Shown: positions 8,568 to 17,931 of the stretch, in pieces
How the letters are laid out: every line of letters begins with the position of its first letter
How positions within the stretch are numbered: the stretch's first letter is position 1
Assembly: GCA_002371215.1 (NCBI GenBank)
Contig: DFGL01000022.1
Coordinates: 37,031-101,030, forward strand
DNA: 64,000 nt
From: Ruminococcaceae bacterium UBA3751
GTDB taxonomy: Bacteria > Bacillota > Clostridia > Oscillospirales > Acutalibacteraceae
Direction of reading: 5' to 3'
Notes under the pieces: model-generated
The model's input: the letters and a program-made list of their open reading frames with translations, nothing else
What the model was told of the DNA's origin: nothing
Database searches by the model: none
Translations under genes and position numbers: made by a program

Positions 8568-8595
8568 AAACGGTAAGGCAACTGCCTTACCGTTT
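8568..8595. terminator. Bidirectional terminator between the glycosyltransferase gene and mnmG
   Basis: Near-perfect palindrome AAACGGTAAGGCA / TGCCTTACCGTTT with A- and T-rich flanks, overlapping the mnmG stop codon. Serves the convergent genes on both sides. Confidence 0.88.
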
Positions 8596-10462
8596 ATTTA
8601 TTTGATTCAAGTATTATATTGAGCGCGGTGATGTCCGCGGGGTTAACACCGCTTATGCGGCTTGCCTGTCCTAAGTTTTGCGGGCGGATTTTTGAAAGCT
8701 TTTCGATAGCTTCAAGCCTCAGTCCCTTAAGCGAGGAATAGTCAAGCCCTTCGGGTATCTTTTTCGCTTCTATACGGCGCATTTCTTTAATCTGCGCCTC
8801 CTGTTTTTTAATATATCCCTCGTATTTTACCGTAATTTCAACCTGCTCAAAAACCTCGTAGGGTAAATCGGGGCGGTCTGTATCAATTGTTTCCAGATCC
8901 TTATAGGAAATCTGCGGTCTTTTGAGAAGCTCAATCAGCTTACAGCCCGCTTTGAGCGGTGCGGTACCGCGGGATACGAGGATTTCCTGAAGCTCGTCAG
9001 TAGCGTGAACGGTGGTTTCGCTTACGCGCTTCATCTCCGCCTTAATCATTTCCTGCTTTTTAAGGAATTTATTATATCTTTCCCCGCTGATAAGCCCGAG
9101 CTCATAGCCCGTCGGGGTAAGTCTGATGTCGGCATTATCCTGCCTTAATACAAGGCGGTATTCCGAGCGCGAGGTCATCATTCTGTACGGGTCCGTACAG
9201 CCCTTTGTAATCAAATCGTCTATGAGCGTTCCTATATACGAGCCGCCCCTGTCAAGGATGAGCGGTTCCTTTCCCTGAATTTTCAGCGCGGCGTTAATTC
9301 CGGCAACAAGTCCCTGAGCCGCAGCCTCCTCATAACCGCTTGAGCCGTTGAACTGCCCTGCGCCGTAAAGTCCGCTTATATCGTTAAATTCAAGGGTTGC
9401 CTTTAGCGCAGTCGGGTCAACGCAGTCGTATTCAATAGCGTAAGCCGTTCTCATAACCTGAGCGTGCTCAAGCCCCGGGATAGTGTGGATAAACGCAAGC
9501 TGAACGTCCTCGGGAAGCGAGGAGGAAAGCCCCTGAAGATACATCTCCTCAGTGTTTAAGCCGCAGGGCTCAATAAAGAGCTGATGCCTTTCCTTATCCG
9601 CAAATCGAACAATTTTATCCTCAAAGCTCGGGCAATAGCGCGGCCCCTTGCCTTCGATTTTTCCGCTGTACATCGGTGAGCGGTGGAGGTTTTCAAGGAT
9701 AACCTTTTTCGTCGCCTCGTTGGTGTACGTAATATGGCATACGACTTTATTTTCAGGCGGCGTTTCGGTTTCAAAGGAGAAGGGAACCGTGTGCTCGTCG
9801 CCGTGCTGTACCTCGAGCCCTTCAAGGTCAACGCTTTTTCTGTTAACCCTGCTCGGCGTACCCGTTTTAAAGCGGCGCAGCGGAATATTCAGCCTTTTGA
9901 GCGCCTTTGAAAGCTCGTTGGCGGGGAACATTCCGTCGGGTCCGCTCTCATATGAAACGTCTCCGATATATACGCGCCCGCCGAGGAAGGTACCCGTTGC
10001 GATTATAACCGCCTTAGCGGTAAACTCCGCTTCAAGACGCGTTATACAATGCCATAATTCGTTTTCGTCTTTAAAAATATCAACGATTTCGCCCTGCCTT
10101 ATTTCAAGGTTTTCGCATTTTTCAAGAACGTGCTTCATTCCTGCCGAATATTCACGGCGGTCAATCTGCGCCCTGAGCGAATGAACGGCAGGACCTTTGC
10201 CGAGGTTGAGCATCCGCGACTGAAGGGAATACCTGTCCGCCGCCTTGCCCATCTCTCCGCCGAGGGCGTCAATCTCTCTTACAAGGTGTCCCTTTGAGGT
10301 ACCGCCGATTGAGGGATTGCAGGGCATATTGCCAACCCAGTCAAGGTTTACGGTAAACACGGCAGTGCTTACGCCGAGGCGCGCCGAAGCAAGGGCAGCC
10401 TCAATTCCTGCGTGCCCTGCGCCTATTACTATAACATCGTATTTACCTGCAAAATATTTCAT
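8594..10462 (-). CDS. mnmG: tRNA uridine 5-carboxymethylaminomethyl modification enzyme MnmG (GidA)
   Basis: FAD enzyme that with MnmE installs cmnm5 at wobble U34 of tRNAs. The 622 residues fit the family. The N-terminal FAD loop is [17 protein letters not shown]; the signature [19 protein letters not shown] and the active-site region [15 protein letters not shown] are present; the C-terminal MnmE-binding helical domain is intact. Last gene of the rpmH operon, 30 bp after mnmE. The ribosome site is weak (AAGAG) and the short gap contains AATTCTTAA-like repeat sequence. Confidence 0.97.
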   Translation of the reverse strand: MKYFAGKYDVIVIGAGHAGIEAALASARLGVSTAVFTVNLDWVGNMPCNPSIGGTSKGHLVREIDALGGEMGKAADRYSLQSRMLNLGKGPAVHSLRAQIDRREYSAGMKHVLEKCENLEIRQGEIVDIFKDENELWHCITRLEAEFTAKAVIIATGTFLGGRVYIGDVSYESGPDGMFPANELSKALKRLNIPLRRFKTGTPSRVNRKSVDLEGLEVQHGDEHTVPFSFETETPPENKVVCHITYTNEATKKVILENLHRSPMYSGKIEGKGPRYCPSFEDKIVRFADKERHQLFIEPCGLNTEEMYLQGLSSSLPEDVQLAFIHTIPGLEHAQVMRTAYAIEYDCVDPTALKATLEFNDISGLYGAGQFNGSSGYEEAAAQGLVAGINAALKIQGKEPLILDRGGSYIGTLIDDLITKGCTDPYRMMTSRSEYRLVLRQDNADIRLTPTGYELGLISGERYNKFLKKQEMIKAEMKRVSETTVHATDELQEILVSRGTAPLKAGCKLIELLKRPQISYKDLETIDTDRPDLPYEVFEQVEITVKYEGYIKKQEAQIKEMRRIEAKKIPEGLDYSSLKGLRLEAIEKLSKIRPQNLGQASRISGVNPADITALNIILESNK

Positions 10463-10492
10463 AACTCTTAATTTTTAAATCTTAATTGCTTT

Positions 10493-11857
10493 TTATTTTC
10501 CTACGCAGAATTTGCTGAAAATATTGTTTACAACCTCTGCGCTTGCTTTCTTTCCCGTAAGTGACAAAAGCTCGTCCGCAGCTGAATCTATCATAACGTT
10601 TACCGCGTCATAGGTCATTCCGCCGTTCAGCGCGTCAAGCGCTTCGGATATACCGTTATATGCGTTTTCACAGTTCTTCTTCTGGCGAAGATTTGCGAGA
10701 AGGGGAGCGCTGCTGTCAAAATCCGCTACTCCGAGCAGCTCCTCAACTGCGTTAACGAGCTCGCTGTAACCCTCGTCGTTCTTTGCGCTGATATAAACGG
10801 TTTTTGAAAAGCCGTTTTTAATTTCATCGGTTTCAAGCGCGTCGGGAAGGTCGGTTTTATTGATAACCGCAATCGCTTTTCTCCCGCTGCAGCGCTTAAT
10901 CAAATCTCTGTCGTACTCGCCGAGCGGTGAGGAATTATCAAAAACCGCAAGGATTAGCTCAGCCTCGTCGAGCGCCTTGTAAGCCTTTTCAATTCCTATG
11001 CTCTCAACTATATCCTCGCTTCTTCTGAGCCCCGCAGTATCGCGGAGATGAAGAACTATTCCCCCGAGGCGAACGCTCTCCTCAACAATATCGCGCGTCG
11101 TACCTGCGATATGCGTAACTATGCTTTTATCGGTTTTGGTAAGCATATTCATCAGGCTTGATTTACCTACGTTCGGTCTGCCCGCAATCGCTGTGGATAC
11201 GCCGTTTACAACGGTTTTTCCGTTTTCGTAGCCGTCAAGCAGGGCGCCCAGCTCCGCTTTGCTTTCGGTCAGTATTTCCCTTAGCTCGTCCTCGGATAAA
11301 TCGGGGATTTCCTCGTCGGGATAATCAACCCATGCCGCCATTGACGAAGAGGCGTCAAGCAGCCTTTGTAAAACTGAATTTATCTTTTTGCTGAGCGCTC
11401 CCTGAAGGGCGTTAAACGAAGCCTTCAGGCTCTGCTCGCCTTGGGCGGAAATAAGCTCCGCTACGCTCTCAGCCTGAGTTAAATCAAGTTTTCCGTTAAT
11501 GAAGGCGCGCTTTGTGAATTCTCCCGCCTCTGCGGGCTCAGCCCCCGCGGAAAATACTGCCTGCAGCGTTTTCTGTACCATAAGCATACCGCCGTGAACG
11601 GAAAGCTCCGCAACGTCCTCGCCCGTATAGCTTTTCGGGGCGCGGAAAATCAGAGCAACGGCGTTGTCAGCCTTTTCGCCGTCAATAATTATATTTCCGA
11701 ACTTTGCGCGGTAGCCCTTTAAATCAAGAAGGGAGGAGTTATCTGCGGGTAAAAAAACCTTGTCGGCAATTTCTACAGCCCTGCTTCCGCTTATGCGGAT
11801 AACGCCTATTCCGCCCGGCGCTGCGCCGGTTGATACGGCGGCTATCGTTTTTTCCAC
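10493..11857 (-). CDS. mnmE: tRNA modification GTPase MnmE (TrmE)
   Basis: The 454-residue partner of MnmG. The N-terminal formyl-THF-binding domain has AAVSTGAAPGGIGVIRISG. The inserted G domain has GRPNVGKSSLMNML (G1), the K-loop/switch region AGTTRDIVEES, DTAG (G3) and NKTD (G4). The C-terminal FCVGK is the catalytic CxGK tail. All key residues are visible. Sits between jag and mnmG as in most Firmicutes. Confidence 0.97.
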   Translation of the reverse strand: MEKTIAAVSTGAAPGGIGVIRISGSRAVEIADKVFLPADNSSLLDLKGYRAKFGNIIIDGEKADNAVALIFRAPKSYTGEDVAELSVHGGMLMVQKTLQAVFSAGAEPAEAGEFTKRAFINGKLDLTQAESVAELISAQGEQSLKASFNALQGALSKKINSVLQRLLDASSSMAAWVDYPDEEIPDLSEDELREILTESKAELGALLDGYENGKTVVNGVSTAIAGRPNVGKSSLMNMLTKTDKSIVTHIAGTTRDIVEESVRLGGIVLHLRDTAGLRRSEDIVESIGIEKAYKALDEAELILAVFDNSSPLGEYDRDLIKRCSGRKAIAVINKTDLPDALETDEIKNGFSKTVYISAKNDEGYSELVNAVEELLGVADFDSSAPLLANLRQKKNCENAYNGISEALDALNGGMTYDAVNVMIDSAADELLSLTGKKASAEVVNNIFSKFCVGK

Positions 11858-11884
11858 ATCTTCTCCTCCTCTCTGTTGATAATT

Positions 11885-11907
11885 AATGGCGGCATTTAGC
11901 CGCCATT
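11885..11907 (-). terminator. Hairpin between jag and mnmE
   Basis: Inverted repeat AATGGCGGC / GCCGCCATT with a 5-base loop directly after the jag stop. It lacks a T-tract, so it more probably attenuates or protects RNA ends within the operon than fully terminates. Confidence 0.4.
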
Positions 11908-11914
11908 GAATAGT

Positions 11915-12886
11915 TTAGTCCTTATTTACCTCAATTTTGCCGAACTTCGGAAGGTCCGCTCTGTCAGCCTTGGGCTGATAATCCTCGGGCGCCTTTGTGG
12001 TAGCCTTCGGTCTGTCGTTTCTTCCTCTGCCCCTTGAGTTTCTTGAGCCCTCTCTGCGCGGGGGATTAACCGCGCCGCCTACGGGTTCAATTACAACGCG
12101 TCTTTCCTGGTCGTAGCCGATTGAGCGTGATTCAACGCCCTCAATCTCCTGAACCGCCGTGTGAATAACGCGTCTCTCATACGGGTTCATCGGCTCAAAG
12201 GTATAGCGCCTGCCCGTTCTGAGAACGTATGCAGAATTCTTTTTTGCAAGATTTCTTAAGGTTTCATTTCTCTTTTCTCTGTAATTGCCAACGTTAACGC
12301 TTACTCTTACGTATGCGCCTTCGTGCTTTTTCATTGCGAGAGAAAGGAGATACTGGATGGAATCAAGCGTGTCGCCCCTTCTGCCGATTACAATGCCGTA
12401 ATCCTCGCAGGAAAGGTCAAGCGTTATAACGCCTTCGCTGTATGACGCTTCAACAGACGCGTCGTCAATATTAAGCCCCTTAACGATTTCAAGAAGATAT
12501 GCCTTTGCATATTCAAGGTCAACGCTCTTGGGGAAGTCCTTCTTCTCGGGTTTAGCCGCCTGCTTCGGCTCTGCGGGCTTGGTCTGCTTTGGCGCGTTAG
12601 CCTTTTTATTCTGCTGAGCCTTGGGCTGCTGTTTATTGTTATTCTGCTTTTTAGCAGGCTTCTTTTTATTGTCCTTTTTAACGGGCTTTTCCTTTACGCC
12701 GTCATCGTACCACGCTCTTGCTTTAGCGGGCGCGCCGCCGAAAAGACCTAAAATCTTCTTTCTCGGCTGTTCAAGAATTTCAGCGTGAACGTCAAGCTGG
12801 AATTTCTCAGGCGCATTGAGCATAGCTTTCGCAGCGGCTAAAGCCTCTTCCGTTGTCTTGCCCGTTGCAATCTTTTCTATAATCAT
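11915..12886 (-). CDS. jag: Jag/KhpB RNA-binding protein (Jag-N, KH, R3H)
   Basis: A 323-residue cytoplasmic RNA-binding protein. The Jag-N domain (1-60) ends in KKILGLFGG. A low-complexity Lys/Gln/Asn/Ala linker follows (about 65-125). The KH domain carries GIVIGRRGDTLDSIQYLLSL and the R3H domain NPYERRVIHTAVQ. In streptococci KhpB pairs with KhpA and affects division and cell-wall synthesis. It starts 6 bp or less after the yidC stop, matching the conserved yidC-jag pair. The C-terminal tail is basic and Arg/Gly-rich. Confidence 0.95.
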   Translation of the reverse strand: MIIEKIATGKTTEEALAAAKAMLNAPEKFQLDVHAEILEQPRKKILGLFGGAPAKARAWYDDGVKEKPVKKDNKKKPAKKQNNNKQQPKAQQNKKANAPKQTKPAEPKQAAKPEKKDFPKSVDLEYAKAYLLEIVKGLNIDDASVEASYSEGVITLDLSCEDYGIVIGRRGDTLDSIQYLLSLAMKKHEGAYVRVSVNVGNYREKRNETLRNLAKKNSAYVLRTGRRYTFEPMNPYERRVIHTAVQEIEGVESRSIGYDQERRVVIEPVGGAVNPPRREGSRNSRGRGRNDRPKATTKAPEDYQPKADRADLPKFGKIEVNKD

Positions 12887-12891
12887 ATTAA

Positions 12892-13884
12892 TTATCCTTT
12901 TTGCTTCTTAATGCTTTCCTCTCTGGACCGTCTTTCAATAGTGTTTTCAATCATTTCGTGCGCCATATTTTTTCTCGGCGGATAGAATTTCGCCATAACC
13001 AGCTGCTGCAAAACAGCTACAACGTTTGAAATAATCCAGTAAAAGCCTACTGCTGCCGATACCTTAAACGAAATGTAAAACGAGAAGAACGGCATCATAA
13101 GCATCATAAGAATCATCTGCTGTTGCTGCTGAGCCGCCGCGGGATTCGTCTTTTTCTGAATAAGGGACGAAACAACACTTGACGCCAGCGAGGTAATAAG
13201 GCAGAGGATTGGAATAATTACTATAATTCCGTCCTTCCAGTGCGGAATCTGGGTCATATCAAGAGAGCCGATATACATATGGCTCTTATAATCCGCTATA
13301 GCCTCAAGCTTATCGGGCGTAAACATTTTAGGGAAGCTCGTTGCAAGAATTTCCCTGTATTTATCAAAGTTCTGGAGAATTTCAATCTGGAAATACGCGC
13401 CGCTTTTATAACCGATTGCCTCTGCAATCTGGGATGAATAGGTGTCAAAATCGGTAATTCCTATAATATACTGAATAGGATAGTATATAATACCGATAAT
13501 ACCCATAAGAAATACCATCTGAAACGCCATAGGTCCGCAGCCCATATTCATAGGGTTGTGTCCCTCGCGCTGATAGAGCGCCTGCATTTCCTCATTCATC
13601 TTCTGACGGTCACGCGGGTCCTTATTGGAATACTTTTTCTGAATTTTCTGAATTTTCGGCTGAAGGCGCGTTGTTTTAGCCATGGTTTTCTGCTGCCTCA
13701 GATTAAGAGGGAACAAAACGAGTCTTGTAAAAATCGTAAAAACAACGAGTGCAAGGAAATACTGACCGCCGAAAAGCATCAGCAGCCCTTCCATTGCTTT
13801 ACCGAAAAGCCAGTAGAGAGGTTTGAATATGGCTATGCCGTTTGAAATTTTGGCAGCCATTGTAACAATGTCAAATGTAAACAC
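12892..13884 (-). CDS. yidC: Membrane protein insertase YidC/Oxa1 family
   Basis: A 330-residue insertase with the Oxa1 core: a TM near 34-55, the cytoplasmic positively charged hairpin (LRQQKTMAKTTRLQPKIQKI), then TMs near 118-140, 215-235 and 255-300. It lacks the large periplasmic domain of Gram-negative YidC. It helps membrane proteins fold with or without Sec. The start is GTG at 13884 with GAGGAA upstream; an ATG eight codons later is possible. Downstream of yidD as in other Firmicutes. Confidence 0.95.
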   Translation of the reverse strand: MFTFDIVTMAAKISNGIAIFKPLYWLFGKAMEGLLMLFGGQYFLALVVFTIFTRLVLFPLNLRQQKTMAKTTRLQPKIQKIQKKYSNKDPRDRQKMNEEMQALYQREGHNPMNMGCGPMAFQMVFLMGIIGIIYYPIQYIIGITDFDTYSSQIAEAIGYKSGAYFQIEILQNFDKYREILATSFPKMFTPDKLEAIADYKSHMYIGSLDMTQIPHWKDGIIVIIPILCLITSLASSVVSSLIQKKTNPAAAQQQQQMILMMLMMPFFSFYISFKVSAAVGFYWIISNVVAVLQQLVMAKFYPPRKNMAHEMIENTIERRSREESIKKQKG

Positions 13885-13897
13885 TTATAATTCCTCT

Positions 13898-14155
13898 TTA
13901 TTTTTTCGTTTTCTCTTTCTTGGGCGGTACCGGGTCGTATCCGCCTTTAAACAGAGGATTGCACCTTGCTATCCTCAATAGCCCCATCAGCGTTCCTTTG
14001 ATAACGCCGTGGATTTCAACCGCCTCAAGCATATACTGCGAGCAGGTTGGGGTATATCTGCACGCGCCGTGGGAAAACCTCGGCGACAGCGTAAGCTGGT
14101 AGGTTCGGATAAAGAAAATAATTATCTTTTTAGCTACTGCGCTGATTGCCTTCAT
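13898..14155 (-). CDS. yidD: Membrane protein insertion efficiency factor YidD
   Basis: 85 residues with the full family pattern: an amphipathic N-terminus, [36 protein letters not shown] and [14 protein letters not shown]. The conserved cysteines are retained. It overlaps the rnpA end by 26 bp and precedes yidC, the usual order. Confidence 0.95.
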   Translation of the reverse strand: MKAISAVAKKIIIFFIRTYQLTLSPRFSHGACRYTPTCSQYMLEAVEIHGVIKGTLMGLLRIARCNPLFKGGYDPVPPKKEKTKK

Positions 14156-14483
14156 TTATAACACCCAATGCCTTTAGCTGACTCTCCATCTGGGAAAGAA
14201 CGGTCTGCATCTTAACCTTACTGGTTTTTCCTCTTGAAACAAAAACGAAATCCCAGTTTCCGTTGATTTTACTCTCAATCTCCCTGTATGCCGCTCTTAT
14301 AACCCTTCTTGAACGGTTGCGCTCAACGGCGTTTCCCGTTTTTTTAGAGGTTGTAATTCCGTAGCGGCAGCCCTTGCCCCTGCTTTTCATTGCATAGGTA
14401 ACAAGGCAGGAGGAAGCCTTTGATTTTCCGCGATAGTAGAGCCGTCTGAAATCCTTGTTTTCCTTTAAGGTCTGACTTTTCAT
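14130..14483 (-). CDS. rnpA: Ribonuclease P protein component
   Basis: The 117-residue basic subunit that assists the RNase P RNA in tRNA 5' maturation. It has the signature [13 protein letters not shown] preceded by [14 protein letters not shown], and the N-terminal [15 protein letters not shown]. Second gene of the operon, 12 bp after rpmH. No rnpB is visible in the window. Confidence 0.95.
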   Translation of the reverse strand: MKSQTLKENKDFRRLYYRGKSKASSCLVTYAMKSRGKGCRYGITTSKKTGNAVERNRSRRVIRAAYREIESKINGNWDFVFVSRGKTSKVKMQTVLSQMESQLKALGVINEGNQRSS

Positions 14484-14495
14484 TGTCCTTCAGAA

Positions 14496-14630
14496 TTAAT
14501 AGGAAAGCTTTTTTCTTCCCTTTGCGCGGCGGCGGGAAAGAACGTTTCTTCCGCCTCTTGTTGCCATTCTCTTTCTGAAACCGTGCTCTTTCTTAGCGTG
14601 TCTCTTTTTGGGCTGGTAAGTTCTCTTCAT
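14496..14630 (-). CDS. rpmH: 50S ribosomal protein L34
   Basis: A 44-residue protein read directly from the minus strand: it begins [18 protein letters not shown], continues with [20 protein letters not shown] and ends KLSY. Length and sequence are those of L34. GGAGTG precedes the ATG. First gene of the long rpmH-rnpA-yidD-yidC-jag-mnmE-mnmG operon. Confidence 0.98.
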   Translation of the reverse strand: MKRTYQPKKRHAKKEHGFRKRMATRGGRNVLSRRRAKGRKKLSY

Positions 14631-14706
14631 TTTTTTCACTCCGTTTCAAAGATTAAACTTGTCTTAATCTATATTTTCTCTATGCGGTATAGCATAGGCC
14701 ATTATA

Positions 14707-14741
14707 TTAATTCGGAATTCGGAAATCGGAATTCGGAATTG
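14707..14741. repeat. AATTCGGAATT-type repeat in the rpmH leader
   Basis: Alternating AATTCGGAATTCGGAA blocks of the family seen at other unit ends, here inside the transcribed leader between the rpmH promoter and its start. Confidence 0.7.
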
Positions 14742-14792
14742 ATATTAAAAAATTAATACTAAATTAAGTCTTTACAGACTAATAGCCTTGAT

Positions 14793-14821
14793 ATTATATT
14801 AAATATAAGTCAATTTGTCAA
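14793..14821 (-). promoter_or_regulatory. Promoter of the rpmH operon
   Basis: On the minus strand TTGACA, 17 bp, TATAAT: a perfect consensus sigma-A promoter, giving a leader of about 155 bases before rpmH. Confidence 0.9.
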
Positions 14822-14893
14822 CTAAAACTTGTATTTATTAAAATTATATTATATAATATCACTATATTTTGGGGTATGCTTAAAAGATATCTA

Positions 14894-15513
14894 CTATAAA
14901 GAGTGAAGAATGAAAAATGAAGAATTAAGAAATATTGGTTGCAATAAGGCTACCGCAGGGGGTGACGTTGCTCATCCGCAAGCGGACATTTGCCCTGTCA
15001 AGGGGAATTCTCAACAGCCCGAAATATAATGCACATACAGTGAGCACCCGTAATTCTTCATTCTTAATTCATAATTCTTAATTGATAGGGGTCTGCCTGA
15101 AAGAGGTATACTATAAAGAGTGAAGAATGAAGAGTTAAGAATTATTGGTTGCAATAAGGCTACCGCAGGGGGTGACGTTGCTCATCCGCAAGCGGACATT
15201 TGCCCTGTCAAGGGGAATTCCCGACAGCCCGAAATATAATGCACATACAGTGAGCACCCGAAATTCTTCATTCTTAATTCATAATTCTTAATTGATAGGG
15301 GTCTGCCTAAAAGAGGTATACTATAAAGAGTGAAAAATGAAGAGTTAAGAATACGAAATATTGGTTGCAATAAGGCTACCGCAGGGGGTGACGTTGCTCA
15401 GCCGCAAGCGGACATTTGCCCTGTCAAGGGGAATTCCCGACAGTCCGAAATATAATGCACATACAGTGAGCACCCGAAATTCTTCATTCTTAATTCATAA
15501 TTCTTAATTGAAA
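14894..15513. repeat. Three tandem ~210-bp noncoding repeat units
   Basis: The 14631-15523 stretch has no gene. It holds the rpmH leader and promoter and then this array: units start at 14894, 15111 and 15321 (periods 217 and 210 bp) and are nearly identical. Each begins with GAAGAATGAA-type sequence, has ATTGGTTGCAATAAGGCTAC, a TCCGC-AA-GCGGA hairpin and the core TGCACATACAGTGAGCACCC, and ends in ATTCTTCATTCTTAATTC, an imperfect inverted copy of its left end. No open frame is conserved among the three. Confidence 0.9.
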
Positions 15514-15523
15514 GGACAAGGCT

Positions 15524-16228
15524 ATGATTGGTATTATCGGCGCAATGGATGTTGAAATTGACGAGCTTAAAAAGCGCATCGTTTTACCCGTAAAAACAAA
15601 AATTGCAGGCATTGATTTTGTTTGCGGTGAAATTGAAAACGTTACGGTCTGTGCCGCGCGCTGTAATCCCGGCAAGGTAAACGCAGCGCTCTGCGCCCAG
15701 ATAATGATTGACCGCTTTTCCGTTGAAAGCATAATCAATATCGGCGTCGGCTGTTCGCTCTCGCCGTCTGTCGCCATAAAAAATGTAGTTATTGCAACAG
15801 AGGTTTGCCAGTATGATATTGACACTACCGGCTGCGGCGACCCCGCGGGTTTTATCAGCGGAATGGGCGTTATCAATATTGAAACCGATAAGGAGCTCTC
15901 CGACGGGCTTGCCCTCGCGGCTATACGCAGCGGTGAAAAAATTCACCGCGGCAAGGTTGCAACGGGGGATTACTTTATTGCAAGCAATGAGATAAAAGAA
16001 AAAATCGCAGAGCGCTTCGGGGCAATCTGCGGCGAAATGGAGGGCGGCGCAATAGGACAGGTATGCTATGCAAACGGCGTTCCCTTTGCTGTGTTGCGCT
16101 CAATTTCCGACGGCGGCAACGAGGCTTCCGCCATGGATTATCCCACCTTTAAAAGCATTGCCGCAAAAATCAGCACGGCAACGGTTACGGATTACCTTAA
16201 AACGCAGAAAACCCAATTGGAAATATAA
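15524..16228 (+). CDS. mtnN: 5'-methylthioadenosine / S-adenosylhomocysteine nucleosidase
   Basis: Hydrolyses MTA and SAH to adenine plus the thioribose product, recycling SAM by-products. The 234-residue PNP-fold protein keeps the catalytic set Glu11 (MIGIIGAMDVEID), Glu173 (GEMEGGAIGQV) and Asp196 (RSISDGGN), one position off E. coli Glu12/Glu174/Asp197. The ATG at 15524 follows GAAAGGACAAGGCT. The gene is directly downstream of the repeat array, so its promoter must lie in or next to the last unit; none is clear. Confidence 0.93.
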   Translation: MIGIIGAMDVEIDELKKRIVLPVKTKIAGIDFVCGEIENVTVCAARCNPGKVNAALCAQIMIDRFSVESIINIGVGCSLSPSVAIKNVVIATEVCQYDIDTTGCGDPAGFISGMGVINIETDKELSDGLALAAIRSGEKIHRGKVATGDYFIASNEIKEKIAERFGAICGEMEGGAIGQVCYANGVPFAVLRSISDGGNEASAMDYPTFKSIAAKISTATVTDYLKTQKTQLEI

Positions 16229-16346
16229 GAATTAAGAGTTAAGAATTAAGAAATAATGCTTGCAGTAAAATTGTTGTGGAAATAACGAGTTCAATCGGGT
16301 CGTCGAGGACGCCGACCCCTACAATAACTCCGAATTCCGAATTAAA
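16229..16346. repeat. Composite intergenic repeat (AATTAAGAATT / GTCGAGGACGCCG / AATTCCGAATT)
   Basis: The left end has iterated AAGAATTAAGAGTTAAG, the middle GGGTCGTCGAGGACGCCGAC followed by CCCTACAA, and the right end TCCGAATTCCGAATT. The middle is the same sequence as the inverted-repeat end of the element between gyrB and gyrA. Confidence 0.75.
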
Positions 16347-16347
16347 A

Positions 16348-16367
16348 AAGCACCCTTTCGGGTGCTT
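16348..16367 (-). terminator. Terminator of the XRE gene at 16371
   Basis: AAGCACCC / GGGTGCTT with a 4-base loop, followed on the minus strand by TTTTTT. It may also stop mtnN transcripts from the other side. Confidence 0.8.
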
Positions 16368-16370
16368 GTA

Positions 16371-17003
16371 TTAGCCTAAAACGTAATTGTCAAGAAGGTA
16401 TTCCTCTGCCTGGCTGATTATCTCGGAGAGGGCGGTACGGTTTGCAAAATCCATCCCGTTTCTTGACTTATCCTCAATAAATACGAACCTTGCGTCCTTA
16501 ACTGCAAGCGCCGCTGAGGAAAGCTCTCTGCCAACCGAATAATCGAGCTTGAACATCTCCTTGGGAAGAACTCCCGCCTTGGCGAGGGTAAGCGCTCCGC
16601 GGTAAAGAGTCAGCATATAGTAATCGTAAACGTGGCTCTTTTCCTCCGCGCTCTTTAAGCCCGTAAGCGCTATGCCGAGGATATCGTTAGTTGAGGCGGT
16701 AAGGGTGGAAACGCTTCTTCTCTCTCCCTTTTCGTCAACTACAACGGATATGCTCTGGGCGTCAACTCCGTTTCTGCTGTCGCTTACGCCGAGAAGATAA
16801 TCGGTTGTAACGCCGTAATAATTGCTGCATTTTATTACAAAATCAAGGCCGCATTCCCTTATGCCTTTTTCATAATGGGAAAGCAGCGCCTGCGATATAC
16901 CTAAATCAGTGGCAGCCCTTTTCTGGCTGATTCCGCGTTCCTTTCTTAAGCGGGATAAAACCACTGCAAATTTTGAAAGCTTCTCTTTGTTTTTTTCCAT
17001 CAT
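16371..17003 (-). CDS. XRE-family regulator with C-terminal effector domain
   Basis: A 210-residue protein. The N-terminal HTH_3 (about 10-65) includes RGISQKRAATDLGISQALLS and ends in VTTDYLLGVSD. The rest (70-210) is a mostly helical region with no recognised family, possibly ligand-binding or dimerising. The start is uncertain: two ATGs (17003, 17000) with only a weak ribosome site, and a TTG just upstream. Divergent from the histidine phosphatase gene, which it may regulate (inference). Confidence 0.82.
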   Translation of the reverse strand: MMEKNKEKLSKFAVVLSRLRKERGISQKRAATDLGISQALLSHYEKGIRECGLDFVIKCSNYYGVTTDYLLGVSDSRNGVDAQSISVVVDEKGERRSVSTLTASTNDILGIALTGLKSAEEKSHVYDYYMLTLYRGALTLAKAGVLPKEMFKLDYSVGRELSSAALAVKDARFVFIEDKSRNGMDFANRTALSEIISQAEEYLLDNYVLG

Positions 17004-17199
17004 CAATCATCCACTTATATATTTATAGAATATAAAGAGTTTATATACTGATTGTATATAAACGCCCGAGAATTCTTTGTAGTTTTAAACTGCTTTTCCA
17101 TTATAATTCAAATTATACGCATTGTAAATAATCAAATTAACTTTGTTATTTTTTTGTAATAAAACCTTATAAACACGCACAAACAGGGGGTTTTTGAAA

Positions 17200-17835
17200 A
17201 TGAAATCATACACGCTGTATTTATTCCGCCACGGGCTTACAAAGGGAAATCTTAACGCACAGTATATTGGGCATACAGATTATCCGCTTACTACAAATAG
17301 TATAGAACAGCTAAAAAGCATTAAGGCGAAGTACCACTATCCGACGGTGGACGCGGTCTTTGTTTCACCCCTGAAAAGGGCAATGCAGAGCGCTGACATA
17401 ATGTTCCCAAAAAATAACAAAATTGTAATAGATAACTTTATTGAATATAATTTCGGCGAATTTGAGGAGCATACCGCGGAGGAGCTGAAGGACAACGAGG
17501 ATTTTAAAAAATGGTTTCGCGGAGATATGTACGTTGCGCCGCCCTTCGGAGAGAGCAACGCAGAGTTCGTTCAGCGAATCTGCGACTCCTTTGAGAAGGT
17601 GATTAACGGCTGTATCGCAGAGGGAACGGAAAATATAGCAATAGTAACCCACGCGGGAGTTATTATGACAATTCTCGCCTGCTACGGACTGCCCGAAGCT
17701 CCGATGGCGCACTGGCAGATGGACGCGGGCTACGGCTATAAGCTGAGAATAACGCCCTCGCTCTGGATGAGAGGAAACAAAATTGAAGTGGTTGACACCG
17801 CGCCGCAAAGCTTAAAGGAAATGAATAATGAATAA
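17200..17835 (+). CDS. Histidine phosphatase family protein
   Basis: 211 residues of the phosphoglycerate-mutase-like superfamily. The N-terminal catalytic RHG is in YLFRHGLTKGN, the acid/phosphate-pocket residues are in VSPLKRAMQSA, and the second catalytic His is in IAIVTHAGVIM. Closest in layout to alpha-ribazole phosphatase (CobC-like) or broad phosphatases; the substrate cannot be set from sequence. The ATG at 17200 is chosen because AGGGGG is 9 bases upstream; an in-frame TTG at 17194 is too close to it. Confidence 0.9.
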   Translation: MKSYTLYLFRHGLTKGNLNAQYIGHTDYPLTTNSIEQLKSIKAKYHYPTVDAVFVSPLKRAMQSADIMFPKNNKIVIDNFIEYNFGEFEEHTAEELKDNEDFKKWFRGDMYVAPPFGESNAEFVQRICDSFEKVINGCIAEGTENIAIVTHAGVIMTILACYGLPEAPMAHWQMDAGYGYKLRITPSLWMRGNKIEVVDTAPQSLKEMNNE

Positions 17836-17903
17836 TTAAGAATTAAGAATTGAATATTTATTGCAACCAACAATTCTTAATTCTTCATTCTTAACTCTTA
17901 ATT
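17829..17903. repeat. AATTAAGAATT / TTGCAACCAA intergenic repeat with inverted ends
   Basis: AATTAAGAATTAAGAATT on the left, TTGCAACCAA in the middle and ATTCTTAATTCTTCATTCTTA on the right: a short element whose ends are inverted copies. Confidence 0.75.
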
Positions 17904-17904
17904 T

Positions 17905-17931
17905 AAAAAGGACTGCAATGCAGTCCTTTTT
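17905..17931. terminator. Bidirectional terminator between the histidine phosphatase and LCP genes
   Basis: AAAAAGGACTGC / GCAGTCCTTTTT with a 3-base loop and T-runs on both strands; serves convergent genes. Confidence 0.88.

Noticed and set aside
15182..15370. Minus-strand 62-codon frame
   Set aside because: It lies wholly in the noncoding repeat units and is not kept in the other copies.
14894..15513. Tandem repeats considered as a CRISPR array
   Set aside because: The units are about 210 bp with no short repeat-spacer alternation, and no cas gene is present.
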